Shown here piece by piece: positions 1 to 4,518 of a DNA stretch of 5,599 bases; the stretch's first letter is position 1; each line of letters opens with the position of its first letter. Source of the DNA: Pirellulaceae bacterium (GTDB lineage: Bacteria > Planctomycetota > Planctomycetia > Pirellulales > Pirellulaceae); assembly GCA_020846515.1 (NCBI GenBank), contig JADLDX010000509.1, positions 1 to 5,599 on the forward strand, given 5' to 3'. The notes beneath the pieces were generated by a model. It ran no database searches and was not told the DNA's origin. It saw only the letters and a list, made by a program, of their open reading frames with translations. Position numbers and translations under genes: made by a program.

Positions 1-104
1 GCTTCGATCTCGACGAGTCGATCTACGTCGCACTGCGCACCGCGCCGCCGACAATTCTCCTTGATCAGCTCGACGTTTTCGACAATCGTTTTTCGATCAA
101 GCAT
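1..104 (-). CDS. serS: Seryl-tRNA synthetase, N-terminal fragment (cut by window edge)
   Basis: Reading the minus strand from an ATG at 104 gives 34 complete codons that run off the left edge without a stop. The peptide begins MLDRKTIVENVELIKENC and continues with RRRG and then a CDVDRLVEIE segment. This is the usual opening of bacterial seryl-tRNA synthetases: MLD, then a first helix, an RRG-type turn, and a D-V-D-x-L-x-x-I/L-E start of the long tRNA-binding coiled-coil arm. The enzyme charges tRNA-Ser (and tRNA-Sec where present) with serine in the cytosol. Only the start of the arm is visible; the class II catalytic core lies outside the window. A GGAG sequence 6 nt upstream supports the start. 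The upstream dipeptidase gene lies 122 bp away in the same direction, with a tandem repeat between them. The call rests on N-terminal pattern recognition alone. Confidence 0.8.
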   Translation of the reverse strand, partial: MLDRKTIVENVELIKENCRRRGAQCDVDRLVEIE

Positions 105-110
105 CGATCA

Positions 111-114
111 CTCC
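111..114 (-). promoter_or_regulatory. Ribosome binding site of serS
   Basis: On the minus strand GGAG lies 6 nt before the ATG at 104, within the sequence CGGAGTGATCGATG. Spacing and match to the anti-Shine-Dalgarno are good. It fixes the start of the truncated serS frame, which is otherwise too short to judge by length. It is one of only two clear Shine-Dalgarno sequences in the window; the other precedes clpS. Confidence 0.6.
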
Positions 115-170
115 GTTCCTATTTCTTACATGAATTGCTTTAGCCAACTCAGCCAACTCGACTCGGGCTG

Positions 171-240
171 CTAACTGCTTACTGCTTACTGCTTACTGCT
201 TACCGCTAACCGCTAACCGCTAACCGCTAACTGCTTACCT
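171..240. repeat. Tandem heptamer array, ten 7-bp units
   Basis: Ten consecutive 7-bp units fill this stretch with no gaps. In order on the plus strand they are CTAACTG, CTTACTG three times, CTTACCG, CTAACCG three times, CTAACTG and CTTACCT. Variation is limited to position 3 (A/T) and position 6 (T/C), plus the last base of the final unit, and like units are clustered, as expected from slippage or unequal exchange. On the minus strand the units read TTAGCGG or TAAGCAG, each carrying a TAG or TAA. Because 7 is not a multiple of 3, three adjacent units put a stop in every frame. The array lies between the dipeptidase and serS and includes the dipeptidase stop codon and the codons just before it. 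A separate 9-bp duplication, AGCCAACTC twice, lies at 142-159. Confidence 0.95.
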
Positions 241-1606
241 GGGCCAAATAGTGCCATAAATGGGCGCTGGCGCGAATGCCACGATAAAAATCAGCGATGC
301 AGAATTTCTCATTGGGACTGTGAGCCCCGTCGTCCTCCAGCCCCCACCCCAGCAGCAACACGTCGGCTCCGGTGGCCTCAACCATGCGGGCCACGATCGG
401 AATCGAGCCGCCTTCGCGAATGAGCACTGGCGATTTACCAAATGAATCCGCAATGGCTTGACTGGCCGCAGCCATATATGGACTATCTGGATCAACGACC
501 ACACCGCTGCCCCCGTGCATTTCGATCAACTCTACACGCAGGCCGACCGGCGCATGCTCGGCTAAAAACTGCTTCAGTTGAACCGTTACGGCCTCGGGCG
601 ATTGGTTGGGCACCAATCGAAAACTGAGCTTGGCCGCTGCCCAACTGGGTATGATGGTCTTGCCGCCTTCCCCTTGATAGCCGCCCATCAAGCCATTGAC
701 GTCCAGCGTGGGCCTGGCCCAGCGTCGCTCGAGGGTTGAATAGCCGACTTCACCCTGCAGCCCACTAACTCCCAATTGATTGGCAAACTGCTGGTCATCA
801 AACCCCAGCCCGCGCCACATTTCTCGCTCCGATTCCGCCAGCGGCTTAACGCTATCGTAAAAGTTCGGCAGTTGAATGCGCCCTTGCTGGTCGATCATTT
901 GACTGATCAAACGCGACAAGGCGATAGCCGGATTGTGCACCGCGCCGCCGAAACTGCCGGAGTGCAAATCCTGCTTGGGACCATGCAATCTCAACTCGTA
1001 ATAGGCGATCCCGCGGAGGCCATAGGTAATGGCCGGTTGGCCGGCACCGTATTGTGATGAATCGCTGATGACGATCACGTCGGCACTTAGTCGATCTTTG
1101 ATCGCCGGTAAAGTTGCGGCCAATTGCGAACTACCGACTTCTTCTTCGCCTTCGATCAGAAACTTGACCTGCAAGGGCAGCGACTGGGCAGTGCCAGCCC
1201 AAGCGGCCGCGCCAAGCACATGCGTAAAAACTTGCCCCTTGTCGTCGGTCGCCCCGCGCGCGTACAAATTACCATCGCGTTCGGTCGGCTCAAAGGCTGG
1301 CGAAATCCACTTGTCCAGCGGATCGGGCGGCTGGACATCGTAGTGACCATAAACCAGCGCTACCGGCCGACCAGGCACTGGTGGACTTTCTGCATAAACC
1401 AAGGGCGGCCCGGATGTTTCAATCATTTCACATTGAAAACCCTGGCCGCGCAAAGCATTGGCCACCCACTGGGCAGACTTACGCACCTCACCGCTACAGA
1501 GGGGTTCCGCGCTGACGCTGGGTATGCGCAACCAGTGCTTAAGTTGTTCAAGATGGTCAGGTTGACTTTGCTGAAGATAACGATCAAGCGTGGCTAAGAC
1601 TGACAT
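227..1606 (-). CDS. M20-family metallodipeptidase (CNDP/carboxypeptidase G2-like)
   Basis: The product is a 459-residue cytosolic enzyme expected to hydrolyse dipeptides or short peptides with a two-zinc centre. No signal peptide is seen. The M20 motifs are intact and in order: GHYDVQP at 87-93 (zinc His88, Asp90), GATDDKG at 118-124 (bridging Asp121), EGEEEVGS at 152-159 (general base Glu155, zinc Glu156), SDSS at 181-184 (zinc Asp182), DLHSG at 213-217 (His215, the residue that in mammalian carnosine dipeptidases reaches across the dimer), and DDGAHSPNE at 425-433 (zinc His429). The dimerisation domain is roughly 195-350. Length and motif spacing fit the CNDP-type branch rather than DapE or ArgE, which are shorter. 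The ATG at 1606 has no clear Shine-Dalgarno. The last codons (Val-Ser-Ser-stop) lie inside the heptamer array. Exact substrate cannot be read from sequence. It is transcribed divergently from clpS. Confidence 0.92.
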   Translation of the reverse strand: MSVLATLDRYLQQSQPDHLEQLKHWLRIPSVSAEPLCSGEVRKSAQWVANALRGQGFQCEMIETSGPPLVYAESPPVPGRPVALVYGHYDVQPPDPLDKWISPAFEPTERDGNLYARGATDDKGQVFTHVLGAAAWAGTAQSLPLQVKFLIEGEEEVGSSQLAATLPAIKDRLSADVIVISDSSQYGAGQPAITYGLRGIAYYELRLHGPKQDLHSGSFGGAVHNPAIALSRLISQMIDQQGRIQLPNFYDSVKPLAESEREMWRGLGFDDQQFANQLGVSGLQGEVGYSTLERRWARPTLDVNGLMGGYQGEGGKTIIPSWAAAKLSFRLVPNQSPEAVTVQLKQFLAEHAPVGLRVELIEMHGGSGVVVDPDSPYMAAASQAIADSFGKSPVLIREGGSIPIVARMVEATGADVLLLGWGLEDDGAHSPNEKFCIADFYRGIRASAHLWHYLAQVSS

Positions 1607-1643
1607 AAGCGGAAACTTTTAGGTCGGATCGTATCAAAGATGC

Positions 1644-1674
1644 TTGAAAAACCACCCCTACCGGGCGTTACAAT
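1644..1674 (+). promoter_or_regulatory. Candidate sigma-70-like promoter (upstream of clpS)
   Basis: TTGAAA at 1644-1649 and TACAAT at 1669-1674 each match the -35 and -10 consensus at five of six positions, but the 19-bp spacer is longer than the ideal 17. It points toward clpS and would give a leader of about 160 nt. Planctomycete promoters are poorly characterised, so this is a weak sequence-only call. Confidence 0.22.
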
Positions 1675-1693
1675 ATATCCGGTTATTCCAAGT

Positions 1694-1722
1694 TTGTGTG
1701 CTTCGCACCCACACCTTAAAAT
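1694..1722 (+). promoter_or_regulatory. Alternative candidate promoter of clpS
   Basis: TTGTGT at 1694-1699 and TAAAAT at 1717-1722 are separated by 17 bp. The -10 is a five-of-six match and the -35 only three of six. Initiation about 7 nt downstream would give a leader of about 113 nt that includes the 13-bp palindrome at 1756-1768. It competes with the better-matched but worse-spaced candidate at 1644-1674. Confidence 0.2.
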
Positions 1723-1755
1723 ACCAGCGTATGAGCAGCCTCTCGGCGTGAAAGG

Positions 1756-1768
1756 CGGATAGTATCCG
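1756..1768. promoter_or_regulatory. 13-bp perfect palindrome in the clpS leader region
   Basis: CGGATA-G-TATCCG is a perfect 6+6 inverted repeat with a single central base, lying 73 bp before the clpS ATG. A one-base centre does not form a good RNA hairpin, so if it is functional a dimeric DNA-binding protein site is the more natural reading. Only one copy is seen in the window and no known regulator is recognised. Confidence 0.25.
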
Positions 1769-1824
1769 TCCAACAACCCCTGCTCAACTGCGCTGGTGAT
1801 CACTTGCGTGTTGTTTCAGTACTC

Positions 1825-1829
1825 AGGAG
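1825..1829 (+). promoter_or_regulatory. Ribosome binding site of clpS
   Basis: AGGAG lies 12 nt before the ATG at 1842, a somewhat long gap. The only start-like codon nearer to it (TTG at 1831) runs into a TAA two codons later, and the next in-frame ATG at 1866 has no such sequence, so ATG 1842 is preferred. Confidence 0.5.
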
Positions 1830-1841
1830 ATTGCATCCATA

Positions 1842-2201
1842 ATGTCCCAATCCGATGCAGCCGTCATGGAACCGGATGTCGCGGAACCTGTCCGCGTACG
1901 TAAAGCCAAACCTCAAGATCCGCCGCCCAAGCGTCAGCCGCGCTATCATGTCGTGCTGTGGGATGATCCCAACCACACATACGACTATGTGATTGAAATG
2001 CTGCGTTCCCTGTTTGGCCACACCGCCGAAACGGCTTTTCAATTAGCCAAGACCGTCGACACAGACGGCCGCGCTGTCTGCTTGACCACGACCCGCGAAC
2101 ATGCCGAACTGAAGCGTGATCAAATTCATGCGTTCGGCAAAGACGATCGCAGTCGGAATTGCAAAGGCAGCATGTCCGCATCGATCGAACCAGAACGCTA
2201 G
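1842..2201 (+). CDS. clpS: ATP-dependent Clp protease adaptor ClpS
   Basis: This 119-residue protein is a ClpS adaptor, which in other bacteria binds N-degron substrates and delivers them to the N-domain of ClpA in the ClpAP protease. Residues 1-33 are a charged, proline-rich extension that is probably disordered. The core (about 35-105) aligns without gaps to E. coli ClpS as I recall it, with an offset of 7: YHVVLWDD (35-42), then YVIEMLRSLF (49-58), VDTDGRAVCLTTT (72-84) and EHAELKRDQI (86-95). The ClpA-contact residues Glu79 and Lys84 of E. coli correspond to Glu86 and Lys91 here. Residues that bind the substrate amino group differ: Asn34 becomes Asp41 and His66 becomes Asp73, while Asp35 is kept as Asp42. 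Gatekeeper Met40 becomes Tyr47. The tail (GSMSASIEPER) is not in the E. coli protein. No clpA is beside it. It is the only plus-strand gene in the window. Confidence 0.9.
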   Translation: MSQSDAAVMEPDVAEPVRVRKAKPQDPPPKRQPRYHVVLWDDPNHTYDYVIEMLRSLFGHTAETAFQLAKTVDTDGRAVCLTTTREHAELKRDQIHAFGKDDRSRNCKGSMSASIEPER

Positions 2202-2244
2202 AGCTTGGGCTGGCTCTCACGCGGAGTCGCTGTAGTCGGGCTAA

Positions 2245-2270
2245 ACCGGACGCTAGCGCGCTTGCGGCTG
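2245..2270 (-). repeat. Possible degenerate REP-like element
   Basis: The segment starting ACCGGACGCTAGCGCG resembles the inverted form of the neighbouring elements, sharing ACCGGACG and then a GC-rich alternation, but it lacks the intact ACGGC/GCCGT stem. It contains the 8-bp palindrome CGCTAGCG at 2251-2258. It could be a decayed member or a second family abutting the first direct copy. Confidence 0.35.
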
Positions 2271-2301
2271 ATTAGAAGCGGAACGGCGCGAGCCGTCCGG
2301 T
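2268..2301 (+). repeat. REP-like hairpin element, direct copy 1
   Basis: This 34-nt unit recurs without any difference at 2304-2337. Its core is a hairpin with the 5-bp stem ACGGC (2283-2287) and GCCGT (2292-2296) closed by a GCGA loop, a GNRA-type tetraloop. A bulged A at 2282 separates an outer 3-bp stem, CGG (2279-2281) with CCG (2297-2299). Short, intergenic, GC-rich hairpins placed between convergent genes are typical of bacterial REP sequences. Confidence 0.85.
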
Positions 2302-2303
2302 AC

Positions 2304-2337
2304 CTGATTAGAAGCGGAACGGCGCGAGCCGTCCGGT
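2304..2337 (+). repeat. REP-like hairpin element, direct copy 2
   Basis: This is identical over all 34 nt to the copy at 2268-2301 and lies 36 bp downstream of it, separated by two bases. The hairpin occupies 2315-2335 with the same 5-bp stem, GCGA loop and bulged A. The lack of any difference suggests a recent local duplication or conversion. Confidence 0.85.
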
Positions 2338-2363
2338 GCCGACGTTGATTTGCTAGGAAACTC

Positions 2364-2397
2364 ACCGTACGGCTTGCGCCGTTACGCTACAAATCAA
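2364..2397 (-). repeat. REP-like hairpin element, inverted copy
   Basis: By position-by-position comparison, this stretch matches the reverse complement of the direct copies at 28 of 34 positions. The inner stem ACGGC (2369-2373) with GCCGT (2378-2382) is unchanged, and the loop is TTGC where the inverted direct copy has TCGC. A bulged T at 2383 separates the outer stem CGT (2366-2368) with ACG (2384-2386). Relative to the direct copies, the innermost outer pair has changed from G:C to T:A on both sides, which keeps the pairing. Two direct copies plus one inverted copy make a BIME-like arrangement. Confidence 0.75.
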
Positions 2398-2497
2398 AGA
2401 AAGTGACTGCCTAACGCGGCTAATGCTACCTTCATAGCTGATGCTTCTAACGCACACTGACTGAGTACTTGCCAAACCAGGGCTTATGTTTGCCGAT

Positions 2498-3298
2498 TCA
2501 GTGTTTATCTGTGTGCGGATCGAGATCGTGGTGCGATTGATCGATGTGCACATGCATTTTGGGACGAGCAGCAAACAACTTTTCCCAAGCCGCATCGCTG
2601 AGCGGGCAATCGTCAATGTATAGCGACGACAACTCTGCCATACCGGCCAGCGTCTCTAACGACTGGTCGGTAATGCCAGGCTGGATTAGATGCAGACTGC
2701 TCAGCGCGGGGCACTTGGCCAACGCCACAATCGCAGCATCGTCGATACTTCGACCGCCAATTCTCAGATTTCGGAGGCGCGGCAGTCGAGCCAGCTCGCG
2801 CAAACCATCGGCCGTCAGTTTGGCTTGAGGTAGATTCAAAATACGCAATTCGTCCAACTGACCGTTGGCCATATCTTTCAAGGCTTGATCGGTTAACGGG
2901 CTGTTGCGCAGCCGCAAGTGTTCCAATGTCGACAGACTGGTCAGACATTGAATATCCTGGTCGCGCATGACCCCTGCGTCCAGAATCAGCGCGCGCAGCT
3001 GAGTGGCCTTGGCCAGTGCCGGCAACTGTTCAGCCGACACCGACGAACGTTCTAAACGAATCTCATGGCCAGTGCCTGCCAAGACCTGAGCCAGTTGTTC
3101 CTCAAACGGCACGTCGGCCATTTCCGCTGTCAGTTCTCGCTGGTCGACCGACTTTTCGATAGCCTTGGTTGTCGAGTTGGGCTTGCAACCCAGCAGACAG
3201 ACCCCAGCGATCAACCAAGCCATCACCCCAGCGATCAACCAACACCGGTTGCCGCGATAGATCATCACTTTATTGGAAAGGCACAACTGACTATTCAT
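2498..3298 (-). CDS. Leucine-rich-repeat lipoprotein
   Basis: The product has 266 residues from ATG 3298, or 255 if translation starts at the in-frame ATG at 3265 (Met12), which would leave a more typical short n-region (MIYRGNR). A hydrophobic segment at about 19-37 ends in the lipobox LLGC with Cys38, so export and lipid anchoring are likely. After a linker (about 39-95), six repeats of about 24 residues begin near 101, 125, 151, 175, 199 and 223, of the form LxxLxLxxxxITDxxLxxLA. This is a solenoid normally used for protein binding; partner and function are unknown. The C-terminus is His-rich (six His in the last 18 residues). The ATG overlaps the stop of the upstream dehydrogenase by 8 bp, implying a shared transcript. 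No strong Shine-Dalgarno precedes either start. The signal segment contains an exact in-frame DNA duplication. Confidence 0.82.
   Translation of the reverse strand: MNSQLCLSNKVMIYRGNRCWLIAGVMAWLIAGVCLLGCKPNSTTKAIEKSVDQRELTAEMADVPFEEQLAQVLAGTGHEIRLERSSVSAEQLPALAKATQLRALILDAGVMRDQDIQCLTSLSTLEHLRLRNSPLTDQALKDMANGQLDELRILNLPQAKLTADGLRELARLPRLRNLRIGGRSIDDAAIVALAKCPALSSLHLIQPGITDQSLETLAGMAELSSLYIDDCPLSDAAWEKLFAARPKMHVHIDQSHHDLDPHTDKH
3201..3242. repeat. 24-bp-period tandem duplication inside the signal peptide
   Basis: An 18-nt word, ACCCCAGCGATCAACCAA on the plus strand, occurs at 3201-3218 and again at 3225-3242. The period of 24 nt is in frame and encodes WLIAGVMA followed by WLIAGVCL in the lipoprotein signal peptide. 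Without the extra unit the hydrophobic core would still have about ten residues before the lipobox, so the duplication lengthens the segment and does not create it. Confidence 0.9.
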
Positions 3299-4394
3299 CC
3301 GCCACGTTTACATAGACTTTTAAGGCCGTATTATCCTCAACCAGCAAACGCATCATTTCTTGATAGTTGTCCAAACCTTGCACCGGATTGGTCAAAATTC
3401 GCTCTATCACGCCAGGATACATCACCTCACCCAAGGCCATGTCTTTAATGCCCGACTCGAAATATTCGCGATTGGCATTGACCGAGCCGACGAGCAGTTT
3501 ATTGCCGAGCACCCATTCGAGATTGATTTTGTCCGAAGGGACTTCGGTATCTTTCTTACCACCGGTGATGCTGGTCCAGACCAACACGCCGTTGTGGCCC
3601 AGGACGCTCATGGCTTCGAAGGCGATGCGACTGCTGCCAGTGGCATCGATGATCAGGTCCGCTTTGCCGACTCGGCTCGACAAGTCTTGCAAGCTGGTTT
3701 GCTGCGTGCTGATGTAGGTCGCTTCCATGCCTTCCACAATTTCGCTCTTCAGGTGTGGGCCAGCCGCCCGCGCCAACGTGTACACTTCCAGGCCACGCAG
3801 CTTCAACAGTAGGGTAGATAGCAACCCGATTTGACCAGCTCCCAGAACGAATGCACGCTTGGGGCGCCAGACTCGCATGCGCCGCTGCGCCTCGTAGGCT
3901 TGCTGCACTGCTTTAGCCGCACAGCTCATCGGCTCCATCAGCACATGCAAATGTTTCAGGCCTTTAGGGACCTTGACCACATACTCTTCACCATCGACGA
4001 ACTGCTCAGTCAGGTAGCCGTGCAGCAGGTTAATGCCGCGTTCGTAGTAGGTTTCTTCGCTGGTCATGTCATAGGTGCCGATCTGGTCATAGATCGAACC
4101 ACCGGGGCGACGCACGGTAGCCGTTACGTAGTCACCCGGTTTGACGGATGTCACCTTATCGCCGACTTCCATGACGACGCCGAAACACTCGTGGCCCAAC
4201 ACCAGGTAGTCATCTCCCGGAGGTGCGTTGCCGTAAAGGGCTTCATTGATTTCACGGTCGGTCGCATCGACACCAACCTTCAGAACCTTGACACGAATTC
4301 CTTTTCCACCAGGGACTGCGCTCAATTTTGGTTCAGGAATATCGCGGCTATGGACGCTATTGGGAGTACCTGGGCGGACGGCGACGGCTTTCAT
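3291..4394 (-). CDS. gdh: Glucose 1-dehydrogenase-like medium-chain dehydrogenase (archaeal GDH type)
   Basis: The 367-residue product begins [10 protein letters not shown] at ATG 4394. The frame stays open further upstream, but that would overlap the EF-G-like gene and add 68 residues with no family resemblance. The fold is a GroES-like catalytic domain (about 1-160), a Rossmann domain with GAGQIG at 185-190, and a Glu_dehyd_C-type end. Archaeal enzymes of this type oxidise glucose to gluconolactone with NAD(P), feeding Entner-Doudoroff-type routes. Family marks include DREI (46-49), LGHE (66-69), TVRRPGG (93-99), YYERGI (116-121) and MEP (153-155). The catalytic-zinc ligands read as Asp43, His68 and Glu154; Asp43 takes the place of the usual Cys, as reported for Haloferax mediterranei GDH. 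The structural-zinc cysteines are absent. Arg209 after the second Rossmann strand could favour NADP. No Shine-Dalgarno is seen. Another sugar or alcohol substrate is possible. Confidence 0.82.
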   Translation of the reverse strand: MKAVAVRPGTPNSVHSRDIPEPKLSAVPGGKGIRVKVLKVGVDATDREINEALYGNAPPGDDYLVLGHECFGVVMEVGDKVTSVKPGDYVTATVRRPGGSIYDQIGTYDMTSEETYYERGINLLHGYLTEQFVDGEEYVVKVPKGLKHLHVLMEPMSCAAKAVQQAYEAQRRMRVWRPKRAFVLGAGQIGLLSTLLLKLRGLEVYTLARAAGPHLKSEIVEGMEATYISTQQTSLQDLSSRVGKADLIIDATGSSRIAFEAMSVLGHNGVLVWTSITGGKKDTEVPSDKINLEWVLGNKLLVGSVNANREYFESGIKDMALGEVMYPGVIERILTNPVQGLDNYQEMMRLLVEDNTALKVYVNVADE

Positions 4395-4400
4395 AGTCTG

Positions 4401-4428
4401 ACAATCGGTTTTGAAAAGGAACAATCGG
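4401..4428. repeat. Short direct repeat before the dehydrogenase start
   Basis: ACAATCGG occurs at 4401-4408 and 4421-4428, exactly 20 bp apart and 7 bp or more upstream of the dehydrogenase ATG at 4394. Spacing near two helical turns is compatible with a regulator site but can also be chance. No promoter was identified here. Confidence 0.3.
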
Positions 4429-4442
4429 GTCTGGCAGCATAA

Positions 4443-4471
4443 CCACCGGCGTGGAGCACCCACACCGGTGG
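4443..4471 (-). terminator. Hairpin between the EF-G-like gene and the dehydrogenase (possible terminator or processing site)
   Basis: CCACCGG at 4443-4449 pairs perfectly with CCGGTGG at 4465-4471. After one mismatch, GTGG (4451-4454) pairs with CCAC (4460-4463) around a 5-nt loop. The hairpin starts 47 nt past the EF-G-like stop in the direction of transcription. There is no U-tract after it, so it is not a canonical intrinsic terminator; it could attenuate, protect the 3' end or mark processing. No long gap separates the genes, so read-through into the dehydrogenase remains possible. Confidence 0.4.
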
Positions 4472-4518
4472 CCAATGTTACCAACAAATCCGATTTCCTT
4501 GGAGTAGTGGCCCCTAGA

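Larger units (their letters stand above)
2202..2497. other. Convergent intergenic spacer with hairpin repeat cluster
   Basis: This 296-bp spacer lies between the ends of clpS and the leucine-rich-repeat lipoprotein gene. I see no gene in it: the frames crossing it have no recognisable protein and no ribosome binding site. Its left and central part (2245-2397) holds the REP-like elements listed separately. A weak 5-bp stem, AGAGC with GCTCT at 2200-2217, overlaps the clpS stop but has no U-tract. From 2398 to 2497 I see only an inverted repeat, ACACTGA at 2454-2460 with TCAGTGT at 2498-2504. It is too widely spaced for a typical terminator. Confidence 0.6.

Noticed and set aside
171..240. CRISPR array or telomere-like repeat reading of the heptamer units
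   Set aside because: There are no spacers between units, so it is not CRISPR. TTAGCGG resembles telomere repeats only superficially, and the array sits between ordinary chromosomal genes.
1696..1714. GTGTG/CACAC hairpin in the divergent spacer
   Set aside because: Five pairs with a 9-nt loop and no following U-tract or conserved context; too weak to call.
1594..1803. 69-codon minus-strand open frame in the clpS/dipeptidase spacer
   Set aside because: It overlaps the dipeptidase start, has no recognisable motif or Shine-Dalgarno, and its composition looks like translated spacer.
2200..2217. AGAGC/GCTCT stem as the clpS terminator
   Set aside because: Only five pairs, it overlaps the stop codon and lacks a U-tract.
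2451..2517. CGCACAC (2451-2457) with GTGTGCG (2511-2517), and ACACTGA with TCAGTGT, as a terminator or structured RNA
   Set aside because: The arms are 37-53 nt apart, the two pairings compete with each other, and there is no U-tract; more likely chance.
3831..4442. 203-codon plus-strand open frame opposite the dehydrogenase
   Set aside because: It is a shadow of the strongly supported dehydrogenase coding strand, with no family pattern of its own.
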